NCBI RefSeq assembly: GCF_001426375.1
Contig: NZ_LMEO01000045.1
Location: 362,862 to 426,861 of the forward strand
Length of the DNA stretch: 64,000 nucleotides
Direction of reading: 5' to 3'
DNA from: Paenibacillus sp. Root444D2
GTDB taxonomy: Bacteria; Bacillota; Bacilli; Paenibacillales; NBRC-103111
Of this stretch, positions 17,289 through 25,994 are shown piece after piece. Below the pieces are notes generated by a model, which saw only the letters and a program-made list of their open reading frames with translations, searched no databases and was not told the DNA's origin. The translations under genes were made by a program, and so were the position numbers. How positions within the stretch are numbered: the first letter of the stretch is position 1; every line of letters begins with the position of its first letter.

Positions 17289-20200
17289 CTAGTGAATATG
17301 AATGATAAACGTTCTGATCTCGTACGGATTTAGCTGAACATCAATCAATGATTCGTACTGACAATCACCAAGCGGCCTTTCGAGCAGGTCACATTCCTGC
17401 CAGTACTTAACCCGCGCATCACTTGAAATTTTCGTTTGGCCGCTAATACCAGCAAACTCGTGAATGCGTAAAATAATCGCGTCATGATCCTCCGCTTTTT
17501 TTACCGCGTCAATCATAACATGCTCGCTCGATAGACGGAACAAGCTGAATGAGTCTTCTGCAGGCTTGCCAGGCGCAAATGATAGCGGATTATTCAGCGA
17601 CCAAGCGGACTGCACCGTTCCACCGTCATACCAGTCGCTAGCATGAGGGAAGAGCGAATACGTAAATTCATGTTCTCCTTGATCGGCTGTAGGGTCTGGA
17701 ACCATAGCGGACTTGATCAGGGTAAGACGCATCACATGGTCCTTTACATCATAGCCGTATTTACAATCGTTCATGAGACTGACGCCGTATCCGCGTTCGG
17801 ATAAATCGGCCCACTGATGGCCCACCGTCTCAAACCGGGCATAGTCCCAGCTTGTATTCCAATGGGTCGGACGCTTCACGTTGCCAAATTGAATATCGTA
17901 AGTCGCCTCCGTTGCCCTTATTCGCAGCGGAAAGGCTACTTTCAGCAGTTTGCGCTGCTCGTTCCAATTCACGTGAGTCTGGAAATCGATTCTTCGGCTG
18001 TATGCATAGAGCACCATATCCTGCTCCACGGTTGAATCCATGTATGCCCACTCAAAGCGGACAACCGCAGCCAAAGGGCCGTTGTCCGTCACTTCGACTC
18101 GGGTCAGAAGATTCACTTCCTGCTTTTTCTCCGTGTAGAAGATGTCAATATCCCACGCCTCATGCCGACCTTTCGGCTTATCTTCGAACACTTCGAAACG
18201 ATTCCCGGTTTCTCCTACAGCGAGTATTTCCCGGCGCTCAATTCGATCGTAAAGACGGATAATCTGACCATAGTCATTCCATTCTATTTCATAATAAGGC
18301 GTTATAAATCCATGATCCAACTTTTTGAATTTATTCTCTGCAATAGCCTGTACGGGTTGATCGACCAATTCCTTACGATGAATGACAGCGAATCCCATCG
18401 GAGAGATTCGCTCTACGTTTACCCACCAGTTTCCACCTACAAGCTGAGCCTCCAGTGGTCGATCCGAAGCATCGTGCCAACCTACTCCGGCTTCCTCCGT
18501 TTGCTCTTCTGGAATGCAAACGAGATCCGTTCTCTCCCAAGGAGAACTGTTGAACACCGTCACTTCGCTTCTCTTTTCCCTGCCCGCTGTCAAAAGCAAT
18601 GCTGACTGATCCCATACCTTTTGACCAAGAGCAAACGCCTCTTCGTATTCAGCTCTGCTGTCCTCATACACCTCGCGAATCGACGATCCAGGGATAATAT
18701 CGTGGAATTGGTTGCGCAAAATAATTTTCCACCCTTCGTACAGGGCAAGAGAAGTTTCGGCATCCGTCGCTTGGCCTTGTATATTCAACATACAGCTCAT
18801 GACCTGCATCCATTCCGTTTCCCGATACAGCAGCTCCAGCTTGCGATTCATCCGTTTGTTGTAAGCCTGACTTGTATAAGTACCGCGGTGAAGCTCCAAA
18901 TACAACTCGCCATCCCACGTGTGCACGTAGGAATTGGTGTTGCTGATGCTCGTCTGCAATTCGTTAAAATACTCGTCAGCACGCCCCGTCTTCACATGGG
19001 GAATACCTGGTATATCGTCCAGCCTGCGCCGCATCTCTAGCATCTCACGATTGACGCCTCCGCCGCCGTCACCGAACCCGTAAGCAAGCAGCAAATTCGT
19101 ATTGAGCGTCTTATCACGGTAGCTTTCCCAAATCCCTTGTACCGATGAGGGCGTAACTTGCCCGTTATACGTATAATAAAAGGCCCCTTCGCTCGAACCG
19201 GGATCCGGCGTCGTAATAAAATGGGTCAGTACTTCCGTCCCGTCAATGCCCCGCCATTTGAAAGTGTCATGAGGCATCCGGTTATATTGGTTCCAGCTGA
19301 TTTTGGTCGTCATAAACGATTCGATGCCAGATTTGCGTAATATTTGCGGCAGCGCCCAGCTGTAGCCAAACACGTCAGGCAGCCATAAATACTTGCATTC
19401 CACACCGAATTCCTCACGGAAAAATCGGGTCCCGTACAACAGCTGCCGCACCAGAGACTCCCCAGATGCTAAGTTGCAATCCGCCTCCAGCCACATCGCT
19501 CCACCGGCTTCCCAGCGGCCTTCCTTGATGCGTTCCTTCATACGCTCGTAAATTTGCGGATAATCGGACTTGATATATTCATACAGCTGCGGCTGTGTTT
19601 GCAAAAAGATATACTCCGGATACTGCTCCATCAAACGCAGTACGGTTGAAAACGATCTCGCTGCCTTTTCCCTCGTATGCTTCAGCTGCCATAACCAAGC
19701 AACATCTATGTGTGTATGTCCGATACACTGTACCACAACCGAGTGAAGTTTAGGCATCAGCGACAAAGCCTGCCGGAGCTGTTCGCGTGCCTTTTCGACT
19801 GAGTTGTAAAAGCCTTCGCTCCCAGGCCTCGACCAGTCGAGCCCCAGGAATGCCTCATCCAGCATCGATAACAACTGGTGCCGCTCCGGACGATTTTCGT
19901 CTAGTATACGGACCGTTTCCAGCAGCGCTTTAGCTGTATAGTATAAATCATCTGCGTATTCATCTAACCAACATACAGAAGCCAGCTCCAGCCGGCTTTC
20001 CATCTCGCGGTTGCTCTGATATCCCCCTAGCCCTGACCATAAGCGAAAGCGCAGCTGAACGGTTTGACCGATCACAGCTTCAGGCATAAAAACTTCCTCA
20101 TGGTTCGAGTCTACGCCTTGATACGGCTCTCCGTTCAGAAATAGCAGCGATTCAAATCCGCTGTTCGTTCCACCTCCAGTTTGTCCAAGGCAGAACCGGC

Positions 20201-20450
20201 CTAGCACCTTTCTTCCTTCCCACTCAGCGGGAATCATCACATCTGCAGCCAGCCAGTAATATACATCGCGGCCATTCCAACGGTCACCTATACGTATGTC
20301 CGTCCACTCGCCGTCTTCCGACGGATACGCTCCAATGATGCCGGCCTCATCCAGTTTGATTCGAAACTTATCTAAGCGCCGTTCATCGCGATAGCGGTAT
20401 GACTCCAACTCATTTATACGTGCTTGTAATTTCTCCACTGTCCAAAACAT
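17289..20450 (-). CDS. Alpha-mannosidase, glycoside hydrolase family 38
   Basis: A 1053-residue GH38 enzyme. The catalytic domain begins near residue 250 with IGHTHIDVAWLW (zinc-binding His and Asp). The nucleophile Asp lies in MWLEADCNLASGESLVRQL, and LWLPDVFGYSWALPQIL is a family signature. A C-terminal GH38 beta-domain follows (from about 630). No signal peptide is seen, so it is probably cytoplasmic and trims alpha-mannosides from imported glycans. It is the first gene of the glycan locus, 241 nt upstream of the heparinase-type gene on the same strand. Confidence 0.93.
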   Translation of the reverse strand: MFWTVEKLQARINELESYRYRDERRLDKFRIKLDEAGIIGAYPSEDGEWTDIRIGDRWNGRDVYYWLAADVMIPAEWEGRKVLGRFCLGQTGGGTNSGFESLLFLNGEPYQGVDSNHEEVFMPEAVIGQTVQLRFRLWSGLGGYQSNREMESRLELASVCWLDEYADDLYYTAKALLETVRILDENRPERHQLLSMLDEAFLGLDWSRPGSEGFYNSVEKAREQLRQALSLMPKLHSVVVQCIGHTHIDVAWLWQLKHTREKAARSFSTVLRLMEQYPEYIFLQTQPQLYEYIKSDYPQIYERMKERIKEGRWEAGGAMWLEADCNLASGESLVRQLLYGTRFFREEFGVECKYLWLPDVFGYSWALPQILRKSGIESFMTTKISWNQYNRMPHDTFKWRGIDGTEVLTHFITTPDPGSSEGAFYYTYNGQVTPSSVQGIWESYRDKTLNTNLLLAYGFGDGGGGVNREMLEMRRRLDDIPGIPHVKTGRADEYFNELQTSISNTNSYVHTWDGELYLELHRGTYTSQAYNKRMNRKLELLYRETEWMQVMSCMLNIQGQATDAETSLALYEGWKIILRNQFHDIIPGSSIREVYEDSRAEYEEAFALGQKVWDQSALLLTAGREKRSEVTVFNSSPWERTDLVCIPEEQTEEAGVGWHDASDRPLEAQLVGGNWWVNVERISPMGFAVIHRKELVDQPVQAIAENKFKKLDHGFITPYYEIEWNDYGQIIRLYDRIERREILAVGETGNRFEVFEDKPKGRHEAWDIDIFYTEKKQEVNLLTRVEVTDNGPLAAVVRFEWAYMDSTVEQDMVLYAYSRRIDFQTHVNWNEQRKLLKVAFPLRIRATEATYDIQFGNVKRPTHWNTSWDYARFETVGHQWADLSERGYGVSLMNDCKYGYDVKDHVMRLTLIKSAMVPDPTADQGEHEFTYSLFPHASDWYDGGTVQSAWSLNNPLSFAPGKPAEDSFSLFRLSSEHVMIDAVKKAEDHDAIILRIHEFAGISGQTKISSDARVKYWQECDLLERPLGDCQYESLIDVQLNPYEIRTFIIHIH

Positions 20451-20600
20451 CCAATTTTCTCCTCCTTATTCTTACTAGTATGTCTATTGTAATGGATGCA
20501 AAACTCCTTATGTGATAGATAATCTGATGATACTGAGGGGGTAAAATCATTAAATATATTCTTATTGGATCCAAGTTAGACGAAATAAGCGAAAAATGCT

Positions 20601-20641
20601 TAAAATCAAAAGACTGCCATCAGGCAGCCCTTTGATTTTAA
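20601..20641. terminator. Rho-independent terminator
   Basis: TAAAATCAAAAG pairs with CTTTGATTTTA around an inner GCTGCC-type stem. It lies directly after the stop of the YheC/D gene on the minus strand and 150 nt upstream of the GH38 start. Confidence 0.8.
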
Positions 20642-20644
20642 GCT

Positions 20645-21301
20645 TTAATGAGGTTTCGTATTCACTTCAAAAATCCATACGTTTCCACGCTTGTCGATGC
20701 CAAAATCGTAACCAAGCATTCCAATGCCAGGATAGCGAGACTCAAGCAGTATCGTGCATGCTCGAGCCACTCCGCACATCGTGTCAATTTTGGATTTGAC
20801 TAGCCTTGGAGGGAAAGTCCGCCGCAGTGCATGAGTACCTTTAAGTAACGTGCCGCCTTGGCAAATGTTAGTGACGAAGAGTCCTGGGCGCGCCAATCGG
20901 CCGACAACGGCTCGAATGACCCAAGACCGGCCTGTTTTTTTCAGTTTGACGCGATAATCTAGCGGCCTACTGTCAATTGTTGCTAAATCAATGCCCTGCT
21001 GCAGCATAAAAGGGCGGTTTTTGCGAATCTGGTTTAACGTGGAAAATAGCTCGTTCCAAGTACGAAATGTTCGTTTCGTTCCGCTGTTGTGCAGCAAATA
21101 ACCGTTACCCGTTTTTTTGATTTTTAATACACTGCTTCCTCCGGTTCCAATGATCGGCTTTGCCACAACAAATACATATTGTTGCAGCATGGCCTGCAGG
21201 TTCGAAGCGCTAAAACGGCGCATGGTAGGAATATGCTTGGCAACACCGGCATGCCCCAACAAAACGGAGAACTTCGACCATTTATTAGCAACCAATCGCA
21301 T
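20645..21301 (-). CDS. YheC/YheD family protein (short, ATP-grasp-like)
   Basis: A 218-residue protein of the YheC/YheD endospore coat-associated family. It starts with MRLVANKWSKFSVLL and contains the ATP-grasp-like stretch FVVAKPIIGTGGSSVLKI (about 44-61), a DYRVKLKKTG core and the ending LGYDFGIDKRGNVWIFEVNTKPH, which carries metal/nucleotide-binding acidic and Asn residues. Characterised family members have about 360-450 residues; this one is only the ATP-grasp-sized part, but both ends look natural and a terminator follows. Sporulation-related expression is inferred from the family. Confidence 0.82.
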   Translation of the reverse strand: MRLVANKWSKFSVLLGHAGVAKHIPTMRRFSASNLQAMLQQYVFVVAKPIIGTGGSSVLKIKKTGNGYLLHNSGTKRTFRTWNELFSTLNQIRKNRPFMLQQGIDLATIDSRPLDYRVKLKKTGRSWVIRAVVGRLARPGLFVTNICQGGTLLKGTHALRRTFPPRLVKSKIDTMCGVARACTILLESRYPGIGMLGYDFGIDKRGNVWIFEVNTKPH

Positions 21302-21392
21302 AAGGGATTCCTCCTTCCGTACAAGGCTTCCTCTAAACTAGAGTATTCCTCTTCCGTCAGAAGGGATTGGGACAATCAATGAAGTGAATAAC

Positions 21393-21950
21393 TTATTTTT
21401 TCACATTCTTCATAAAATCCCAGCCGCCCGTATTCGTATTCGTGGTCTTCCCATCTGGTCCTACGGCTGTGTATTTAAAGTTAATTGCTCCAAAATTCAA
21501 CTCAATGTATTCATCTAAATTATTTAAGTTATATTTACTAACGCTAATCTTTTCTAAATCGATAGTTACGATCGGCATCCTTTGTTCACCAGTCTTAACG
21601 AAGACAAGTTGGCCTTTCTCAATGGTTTTTCCCATGACCATATCCATAAACAAAGGTACGGAAGAAAGATCAAAACTTTTACTGAACGCCATCGGTTTCC
21701 GTACCGCTTTCCCTGCACCAGGTCCGGCGGTTGAACTGCTGTTTAATGTAGGACTATTTTCAAATTCAAATGAAACATCTTGAAGCTGTATCCACTTTTC
21801 ATATCCTTTCGTAACCGATTCACCCGAAATTCCGTCTAATTTCAGATAAACATCGAAATCACTGCTTTCCGCAGCTGCGGGAACAACGCCGAAAGCTAGC
21901 ACAAACAAGCAAATGGTGAAGAAGACTATCGAATTTCTGAACTTTCTCAA
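21393..21950 (-). CDS. Secreted Hcp-like (type VI tube protein family) protein
   Basis: A 185-residue protein with a signal peptide (about 1-27, ending GVVPAAAESS) followed by a domain like the T6SS tube protein Hcp: DFDVYLKLDGISGES at the start, a KPMAFSKSFDLSSVPLF strand-loop, and IELNFGAINFKYT near the end. The frame runs to 21980, but a GAGGAG site lies 8 nt before a TTG at 21950, so MRKFRNSIVFF is the likely start. No other type VI gene is nearby and Gram-positives lack this secretion system, so the protein is presumably a Sec-exported stand-alone relative. Its function is unknown. A promoter and palindrome lie directly upstream. Confidence 0.75.
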   Translation of the reverse strand: MRKFRNSIVFFTICLFVLAFGVVPAAAESSDFDVYLKLDGISGESVTKGYEKWIQLQDVSFEFENSPTLNSSSTAGPGAGKAVRKPMAFSKSFDLSSVPLFMDMVMGKTIEKGQLVFVKTGEQRMPIVTIDLEKISVSKYNLNNLDEYIELNFGAINFKYTAVGPDGKTTNTNTGGWDFMKNVKK

Positions 21951-21971
21951 ACATATCACTCCTCTTCTCGT

Positions 21972-21990
21972 TTGATACAATATGTATCAA
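21972..21990. promoter_or_regulatory. Operator-like palindrome of the Hcp-like gene
   Basis: TTGATACA-ATA-TGTATCAA is a perfect 8-3-8 inverted repeat. It starts 8 bp after the -10 box of the promoter for the Hcp-like gene, so a bound repressor would block initiation or early elongation. The cognate regulator is not identifiable in this window. Confidence 0.6.
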
Positions 21991-21998
21991 TTGACCTA

Positions 21999-22027
21999 AA
22001 TATATCCGATAATTTTTCTTTTGTAAA
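21999..22027 (-). promoter_or_regulatory. Sigma-A-type promoter of the Hcp-like gene
   Basis: On the minus strand TTTACA (22027-22022) is separated by 17 nt from TATATT (22004-21999). Transcription would start near 21992, next to the palindrome at 21972-21990. Confidence 0.7.
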
Positions 22028-22166
22028 TGAGGCTTTAGTCAACCTTTTGGAGCGACAAAATGTTCTTCCCTACAAGCACGTCACCTAGTGAAAAACCGAT
22101 TTTTATCAAGCAGTCCAACTTAAATAGGATTATAATGAATTAAAAAAAGAGAAAGAGAGAAATGAT

Positions 22167-23531
22167 ATGTCTAATAAAAACAAGCAGCTTTGGCTAATCA
22201 CAGCTGTTGGCCTTGGAGTTCTCTTAAATCCACTGAATACGTCGATGATTTCTGTTGCATTCTCACGGCTGCAGGCCGAGTTCCATGTTACTTATAGTGC
22301 TATCTCTTGGCTGATCGCGACTTATTATGTGGCCAGCGCCATTGCTCAACCCATTATGGGGAAGATAAGCGATATCTTCGGTCGCAAACGTATCTTCTTA
22401 ATTGGACTTGCACTCGTTACAGTGTCATCCTTGCTAGCTCCGCTGGCACCGAGCATTGGCTGGCTTATTGGCTTTCGCGTCATTCAAGCGATAGGAACAT
22501 CTTCGCTATACCCAGCCGGAATGGGGATTATTCGCAGTAGTATCACAGATAATCAAGCTAGGGCACTAAGCGTGATGTCGATTTTTTCTTCCACGTCGGC
22601 GGCCCTCGGTCCGTCTATTGGCGGGTTTTTGATCCAATATGGGGATTGGCCAGCTATTTTCATTGTTAACTTTCCGGTAATCCTCATTGCTTTTCTGCTT
22701 TCTATCCGAATTCTTCCGAAAGACGGCCCGCGCAAGTCACTCGCCAAAGGCGGACTGGATTTGTGGGGAATTGCCTTTTTTGCAGCACTAATCATCAGTT
22801 GGCTATTTTTCTTTCTTTCCTTCGAAAAGAGGGTCAACTTCTGGTTTCTTTTAACCAGCTTAGTGTTGAGTTATGTATTCTATAAGTTTGAGCTAAAGCG
22901 CAACCAGCCGTTTATTGATGTGCTCTTTCTGAAAAAAAATCTCAACGTTTGTTTGGTCTATATCCAGTTTATTTGTGTCAACATCGTGTTCTACTCGATC
23001 ATGTTCAGCATTCCTTCTTACTTACAGCAAGTCCGGCAATTCGATGCGCAGCAGGTTGGCATGATGATGCTGGCCTTGTCAGGATTAGGGATTTTCACTA
23101 CGCCACTGGTTGGCAGATGGATTGACAATTCCGGCTCCAAAACACCGTTAATCACAGGTTCGCTTATCGTTATAGCGGGTTCACTGCTCATACTGCTGAT
23201 TCATGAGCATTCCGCTTCCTTGGCGATATTTGCCATCCTATCCGTATTCGGCTTGAGCAGCGGATTCCAAAATCTCGGATTGCAGACAGCTTTATATTCC
23301 TATGTATCCGCTGCAGAGACAGGGATAGCTTCGGGCTTGTTCATGACCTCCAGATTTATGGGGACGATCCTCTCCTCCAGCTTACTTGGCGCCATCTTTA
23401 GCCATGAAATCACCACACAGCGGCTGCACGGTATGGCCATTGTATGCGCCCTAATCAGCTTAGCAACTCTCACGTTATCGAAAATAATGCCAAGTAATTC
23501 CATCCGTACAAAAGCGGTTCAAGGCAGATGA
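22167..23531 (+). CDS. MFS drug/metabolite exporter (DHA2-like)
   Basis: A 454-residue membrane transporter with about 12-14 membrane segments. It shows MFS motif A (GKISDIFGRKRIF, about 63-76) and a motif C-like stretch in segment 5 (FSSTSAALGPSIGGFLIQYGDWPAIFIVN), which mark drug:proton antiporters of the EmrB/QacA type. Substrates cannot be predicted. An AGAAAGAGAG ribosome site precedes the ATG. It is transcribed divergently from the Hcp-like gene across a 216-bp spacer and ends at a terminator at 23599-23645. Confidence 0.88.
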   Translation: MSNKNKQLWLITAVGLGVLLNPLNTSMISVAFSRLQAEFHVTYSAISWLIATYYVASAIAQPIMGKISDIFGRKRIFLIGLALVTVSSLLAPLAPSIGWLIGFRVIQAIGTSSLYPAGMGIIRSSITDNQARALSVMSIFSSTSAALGPSIGGFLIQYGDWPAIFIVNFPVILIAFLLSIRILPKDGPRKSLAKGGLDLWGIAFFAALIISWLFFFLSFEKRVNFWFLLTSLVLSYVFYKFELKRNQPFIDVLFLKKNLNVCLVYIQFICVNIVFYSIMFSIPSYLQQVRQFDAQQVGMMMLALSGLGIFTTPLVGRWIDNSGSKTPLITGSLIVIAGSLLILLIHEHSASLAIFAILSVFGLSSGFQNLGLQTALYSYVSAAETGIASGLFMTSRFMGTILSSSLLGAIFSHEITTQRLHGMAIVCALISLATLTLSKIMPSNSIRTKAVQGR

Positions 23532-23598
23532 ATACTTGATCTAAAATAAAGCCCCTAGAGGCGCTAATATCTGGTTTTCTTTGAGGGTAGAAAACAAC

Positions 23599-23645
23599 AA
23601 AAGCTGTCTCAAAAGTAGATAAATCTACTTGAGGACAGCCTTTTT
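23599..23645 (+). terminator. Terminator of the MFS gene (repeated type)
   Basis: GCTGTCTCAAAAGTAGAT pairs with ATCTACTTGAGGACAGC and is followed by CTTTTT. An almost identical hairpin follows the TetR gene at 34915-34965, so the element is repeated within the window. Confidence 0.8.
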
Positions 23646-23768
23646 GACCGAAAATTAATAGGACAGCTGAGCTGCAGGTTTTACCCGCCCAACTGTCCTT
23701 GTTATTTGTTTAGTGCTGCTTTCTTTGCTGATTATTGGCCAGGGAAAGCCACCTTAACGCTAGTTCGC

Positions 23769-23943
23769 GGAACGTAGATGCGCTATTTCGGGAGATCTTC
23801 ACTATAAATCGAATTAAGGGAACGTGAGGACGCTATTCGGGCGAAATTGAACGTTCCAGAGGCAAAAAATGCGAGATAACGCCTCTACGTTCCGCTTCCC
23901 CACGATTTCGCGTGTTTTCGCCCAAATAACGCCTCCTCGTTCC
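23769..23943. repeat. Dispersed GGAACG-type repeat copies in both orientations
   Basis: Plus-oriented copies begin GGAACGTAGATGCGCTATT (23769) and GGAACGTGAGGACGCTATT (23819). Inverted copies end AACGCCTCTACGTTCC (23878-23893) and AACGCCTCCTCGTTCC (23928-23943). All share the core GGAACG-N4-GnCG-TATT, and two continue into GGGCGAAA. The stretch 23532-24130 has no gene I can support; this looks like a dispersed intergenic repeat family. Confidence 0.5.
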
Positions 23944-24087
23944 GCTTTCACAACTTCGGATGCTTCTCCGCTCCTCGTTCCTCTTACAAAACTTCGGGTG
24001 CTTCTTCGTTCCTCGTTCCGCTTACACAATTTAGAGTGCTTCTTCGCCTCTCGTTCCGCTCCCTGAGATTCAGGTATTTCCTCGTCT
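23936..24087. repeat. 38-bp imperfect tandem repeat, about four copies
   Basis: CTCGTTCC recurs at 23936, 23974, 24012 and 24050, exactly 38 bp apart. The first three units share CGCTT-type sequence, then ACAA, then a TGCTTCT segment; the fourth unit is more diverged. The array lies between the MFS gene and the downstream end of an ABC permease operon. It is not in a convincing coding frame. Confidence 0.75.
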
Positions 24088-24130
24088 CCTTGGGCAAATT
24101 CCGAAACCCTTAGCATAGCCCCTGGCTTGA

Positions 24131-25021
24131 TCATTCCTTAACAGACCCCAACGTAATCCCATGAATAAAAAATCGTTGAAGAAACGGGTAAATGACGAGA
24201 ACCGGGATCATAGCAATAAAGATTTTAGCCGCGTTCAAGGTCTGATTAGAAAGCTCACTCATCTTCTGTATTTGTTCCGCGGTCATGGTATTAGCATCCA
24301 CAATAACGACCAATTGCTGAATGTAAGTTTGCAGCGGGTAATGATCCGCATTCGACATCAGCACAAGGCCATTAAAAAACTCATTCCAGTGATAGACGAT
24401 GCTGAACAAAGTTACAGTTGCCAACACGGGAACCGCCAGTGGAATGAAAATTTTGATAAGCATATACCAAGGCCCCGCACCGTCGACAAGTGCCGCCTCT
24501 TCCAATTCCTTAGGCAGATTGCGGAAATAGTTAATGACCAGAATCACACTGAAAATCGGTACACTGTTCCCTAGAACAAGCGCCCAGATGTTGTTGATCA
24601 AGCCTAAAGATTTAACCGTTTGATACCAAGGAATTAATCCTCCATTAAATAACATGGTAAACACCAATATCCACATTAGCACATTTCGAAATGGTAAGTC
24701 CTTCGCATTTTTGGATAAAGGGTAACCCATCAGAATAATAATCACGAAGTTAAGACTCGATCCCAACACGACTCGCTGTATGGAAATCCAGAACGAGTTG
24801 AAAAACTTACTGTCACCCATGATCTCATGATAAGAGTTAAAATTAAACCCCACCGGCCATAAGCCAACTTGCCCCGAGGATGCTGCTGCGTTATCACTTA
24901 ACGAAACAGCAAGGGTATACCATAAAGGAAGAACACATAATAACGCTATGCCAACCAGCAGCACGATAAGGAAAAGATCGAATACTCTGGAGCCGATTGT
25001 TGTTTCTTTGACCATTTTCAT
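24131..25021 (-). CDS. Carbohydrate ABC transporter permease, LplC/YtcP-type
   Basis: A 296-residue permease with six membrane segments. The EAA loop is EEAALVDGAGPWYMLIKIFIPLAVPV (about 196-221), and the C-terminus FLQRFFIHGITLGSVKE is typical of LplC-type subunits. It lies 11 nt after its partner permease gene. With the LplB-like and LplA-like genes upstream it forms an importer for a complex oligosaccharide, using an ATPase coded elsewhere. Confidence 0.93.
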   Translation of the reverse strand: MKMVKETTIGSRVFDLFLIVLLVGIALLCVLPLWYTLAVSLSDNAAASSGQVGLWPVGFNFNSYHEIMGDSKFFNSFWISIQRVVLGSSLNFVIIILMGYPLSKNAKDLPFRNVLMWILVFTMLFNGGLIPWYQTVKSLGLINNIWALVLGNSVPIFSVILVINYFRNLPKELEEAALVDGAGPWYMLIKIFIPLAVPVLATVTLFSIVYHWNEFFNGLVLMSNADHYPLQTYIQQLVVIVDANTMTAEQIQKMSELSNQTLNAAKIFIAMIPVLVIYPFLQRFFIHGITLGSVKE

Positions 25022-25032
25022 GCTCCTTTATA

Positions 25033-25941
25033 TTAAAAAATACGATAATTTGCAAACTTAGCAGCTAGGAAATAGGAGGTTGTAATTAGAAGAAAACTGA
25101 TGACTGATTTTAATAGTCCCATTGCCGTTGCCAATCCATACTGGAGATTCAATAACCCTGTCCGATAGACCCATGTGTCAATAATATCCCCGCTCGAATA
25201 AACAAGAGGATTATAGAGGTTGAAAATTTGGTCAAATCCAGCATTGAGGACATTACCTAGGCTGAGTACAGAAAGTAAAATAACCGTTGTCATAATTCCA
25301 GGCAGTGTGACATGAAGTAAACGCTGCCAGCGAGTGGCGCCGTCAATGGCAGCCGCCTCGTATAAAGCCGGATTGATTCCCGTTAAAGCCGCCAAAAAAA
25401 TAATCGTATTAAATCCGAATTCTTTCCACACATCACTTCCCACGATGATAAAAGGGAACAATTCCGCTTTTGCAAAAAACAAAGTCGGGCTAATACCGAA
25501 TATGCCCAAGATGCTGTTAACAGGTCCTTTATAAGACAATACGTCCAACAAGATACCCGAAAGAATGACCCATGATAGAAAATGCGGTAAATAAACAATC
25601 GTTTGCACCCATCTTTTTAAAAACGCAATGCGTAATTCATTCAACAATAAAGCGAAAATAAGCGGTACAACCATATTCGCGATAATTTTCATAACCGCAA
25701 TAAATAACGTATTAATAAACACCGTTTTACTATCATTAAGTGTGAACATATACTTGAAATTTTCCAATCCGACCCAATCGGAATGAAACATGCCTAGACC
25801 TGGATTAAAATCTTGAAAAGCAATGACAATCCCGAACATAGGCACGATACTAAACAGCGTCAACCAAATAAATCCAGGAAGAAGCATGAGATAGTAATGC
25901 TTGGCAAACCCCTTCGTAACCATCCTACCGATCACTTCCAT
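25033..25941 (-). CDS. Sugar ABC transporter permease, LplB-type
   Basis: A 302-residue permease with six membrane segments, the family opening YLMLLPGFIWLTLFSIVPMFGIVIAF and the EAA loop YEAAAIDGATRWQRLLHVTLPGI. The start is uncertain: the ATG at 25941 has only a weak AGAGAG site, and an in-frame ATG at 25923 is an alternative. A hairpin at 25961-25984 separates it from the upstream binding-protein gene, so the permeases may receive less transcript than the binding protein. Confidence 0.92.
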   Translation of the reverse strand: MEVIGRMVTKGFAKHYYLMLLPGFIWLTLFSIVPMFGIVIAFQDFNPGLGMFHSDWVGLENFKYMFTLNDSKTVFINTLFIAVMKIIANMVVPLIFALLLNELRIAFLKRWVQTIVYLPHFLSWVILSGILLDVLSYKGPVNSILGIFGISPTLFFAKAELFPFIIVGSDVWKEFGFNTIIFLAALTGINPALYEAAAIDGATRWQRLLHVTLPGIMTTVILLSVLSLGNVLNAGFDQIFNLYNPLVYSSGDIIDTWVYRTGLLNLQYGLATAMGLLKSVISFLLITTSYFLAAKFANYRIF

Positions 25942-25960
25942 TCTCTCTATTGTAAGGGAA

Positions 25961-25984
25961 AGGCGCCAGAGTTCTCTGACGCCT
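25961..25984 (-). terminator. Intercistronic hairpin between binding protein and permeases
   Basis: AGGCGTCAGAG and CTCTGGCGCCT form a nearly perfect 11-bp stem with a 2-nt loop, followed by TTCCCTT. It lies 10 nt after the binding-protein stop. It may be a partial terminator or a 3'-end stabiliser that keeps binding-protein mRNA above permease mRNA. Confidence 0.6.
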
Positions 25985-25994
25985 CCATGCTTTC

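Noticed and set aside
21393..21950. Evidence for a type VI secretion system
   Set aside because: Only an Hcp-like domain with a signal peptide is present; no sheath, baseplate or ATPase genes are nearby.
23814..24134. A 106-residue minus-strand open frame
   Set aside because: It is formed by the 38-bp tandem repeats, is extremely Arg/Glu-rich, has no ribosome site and resembles no protein.
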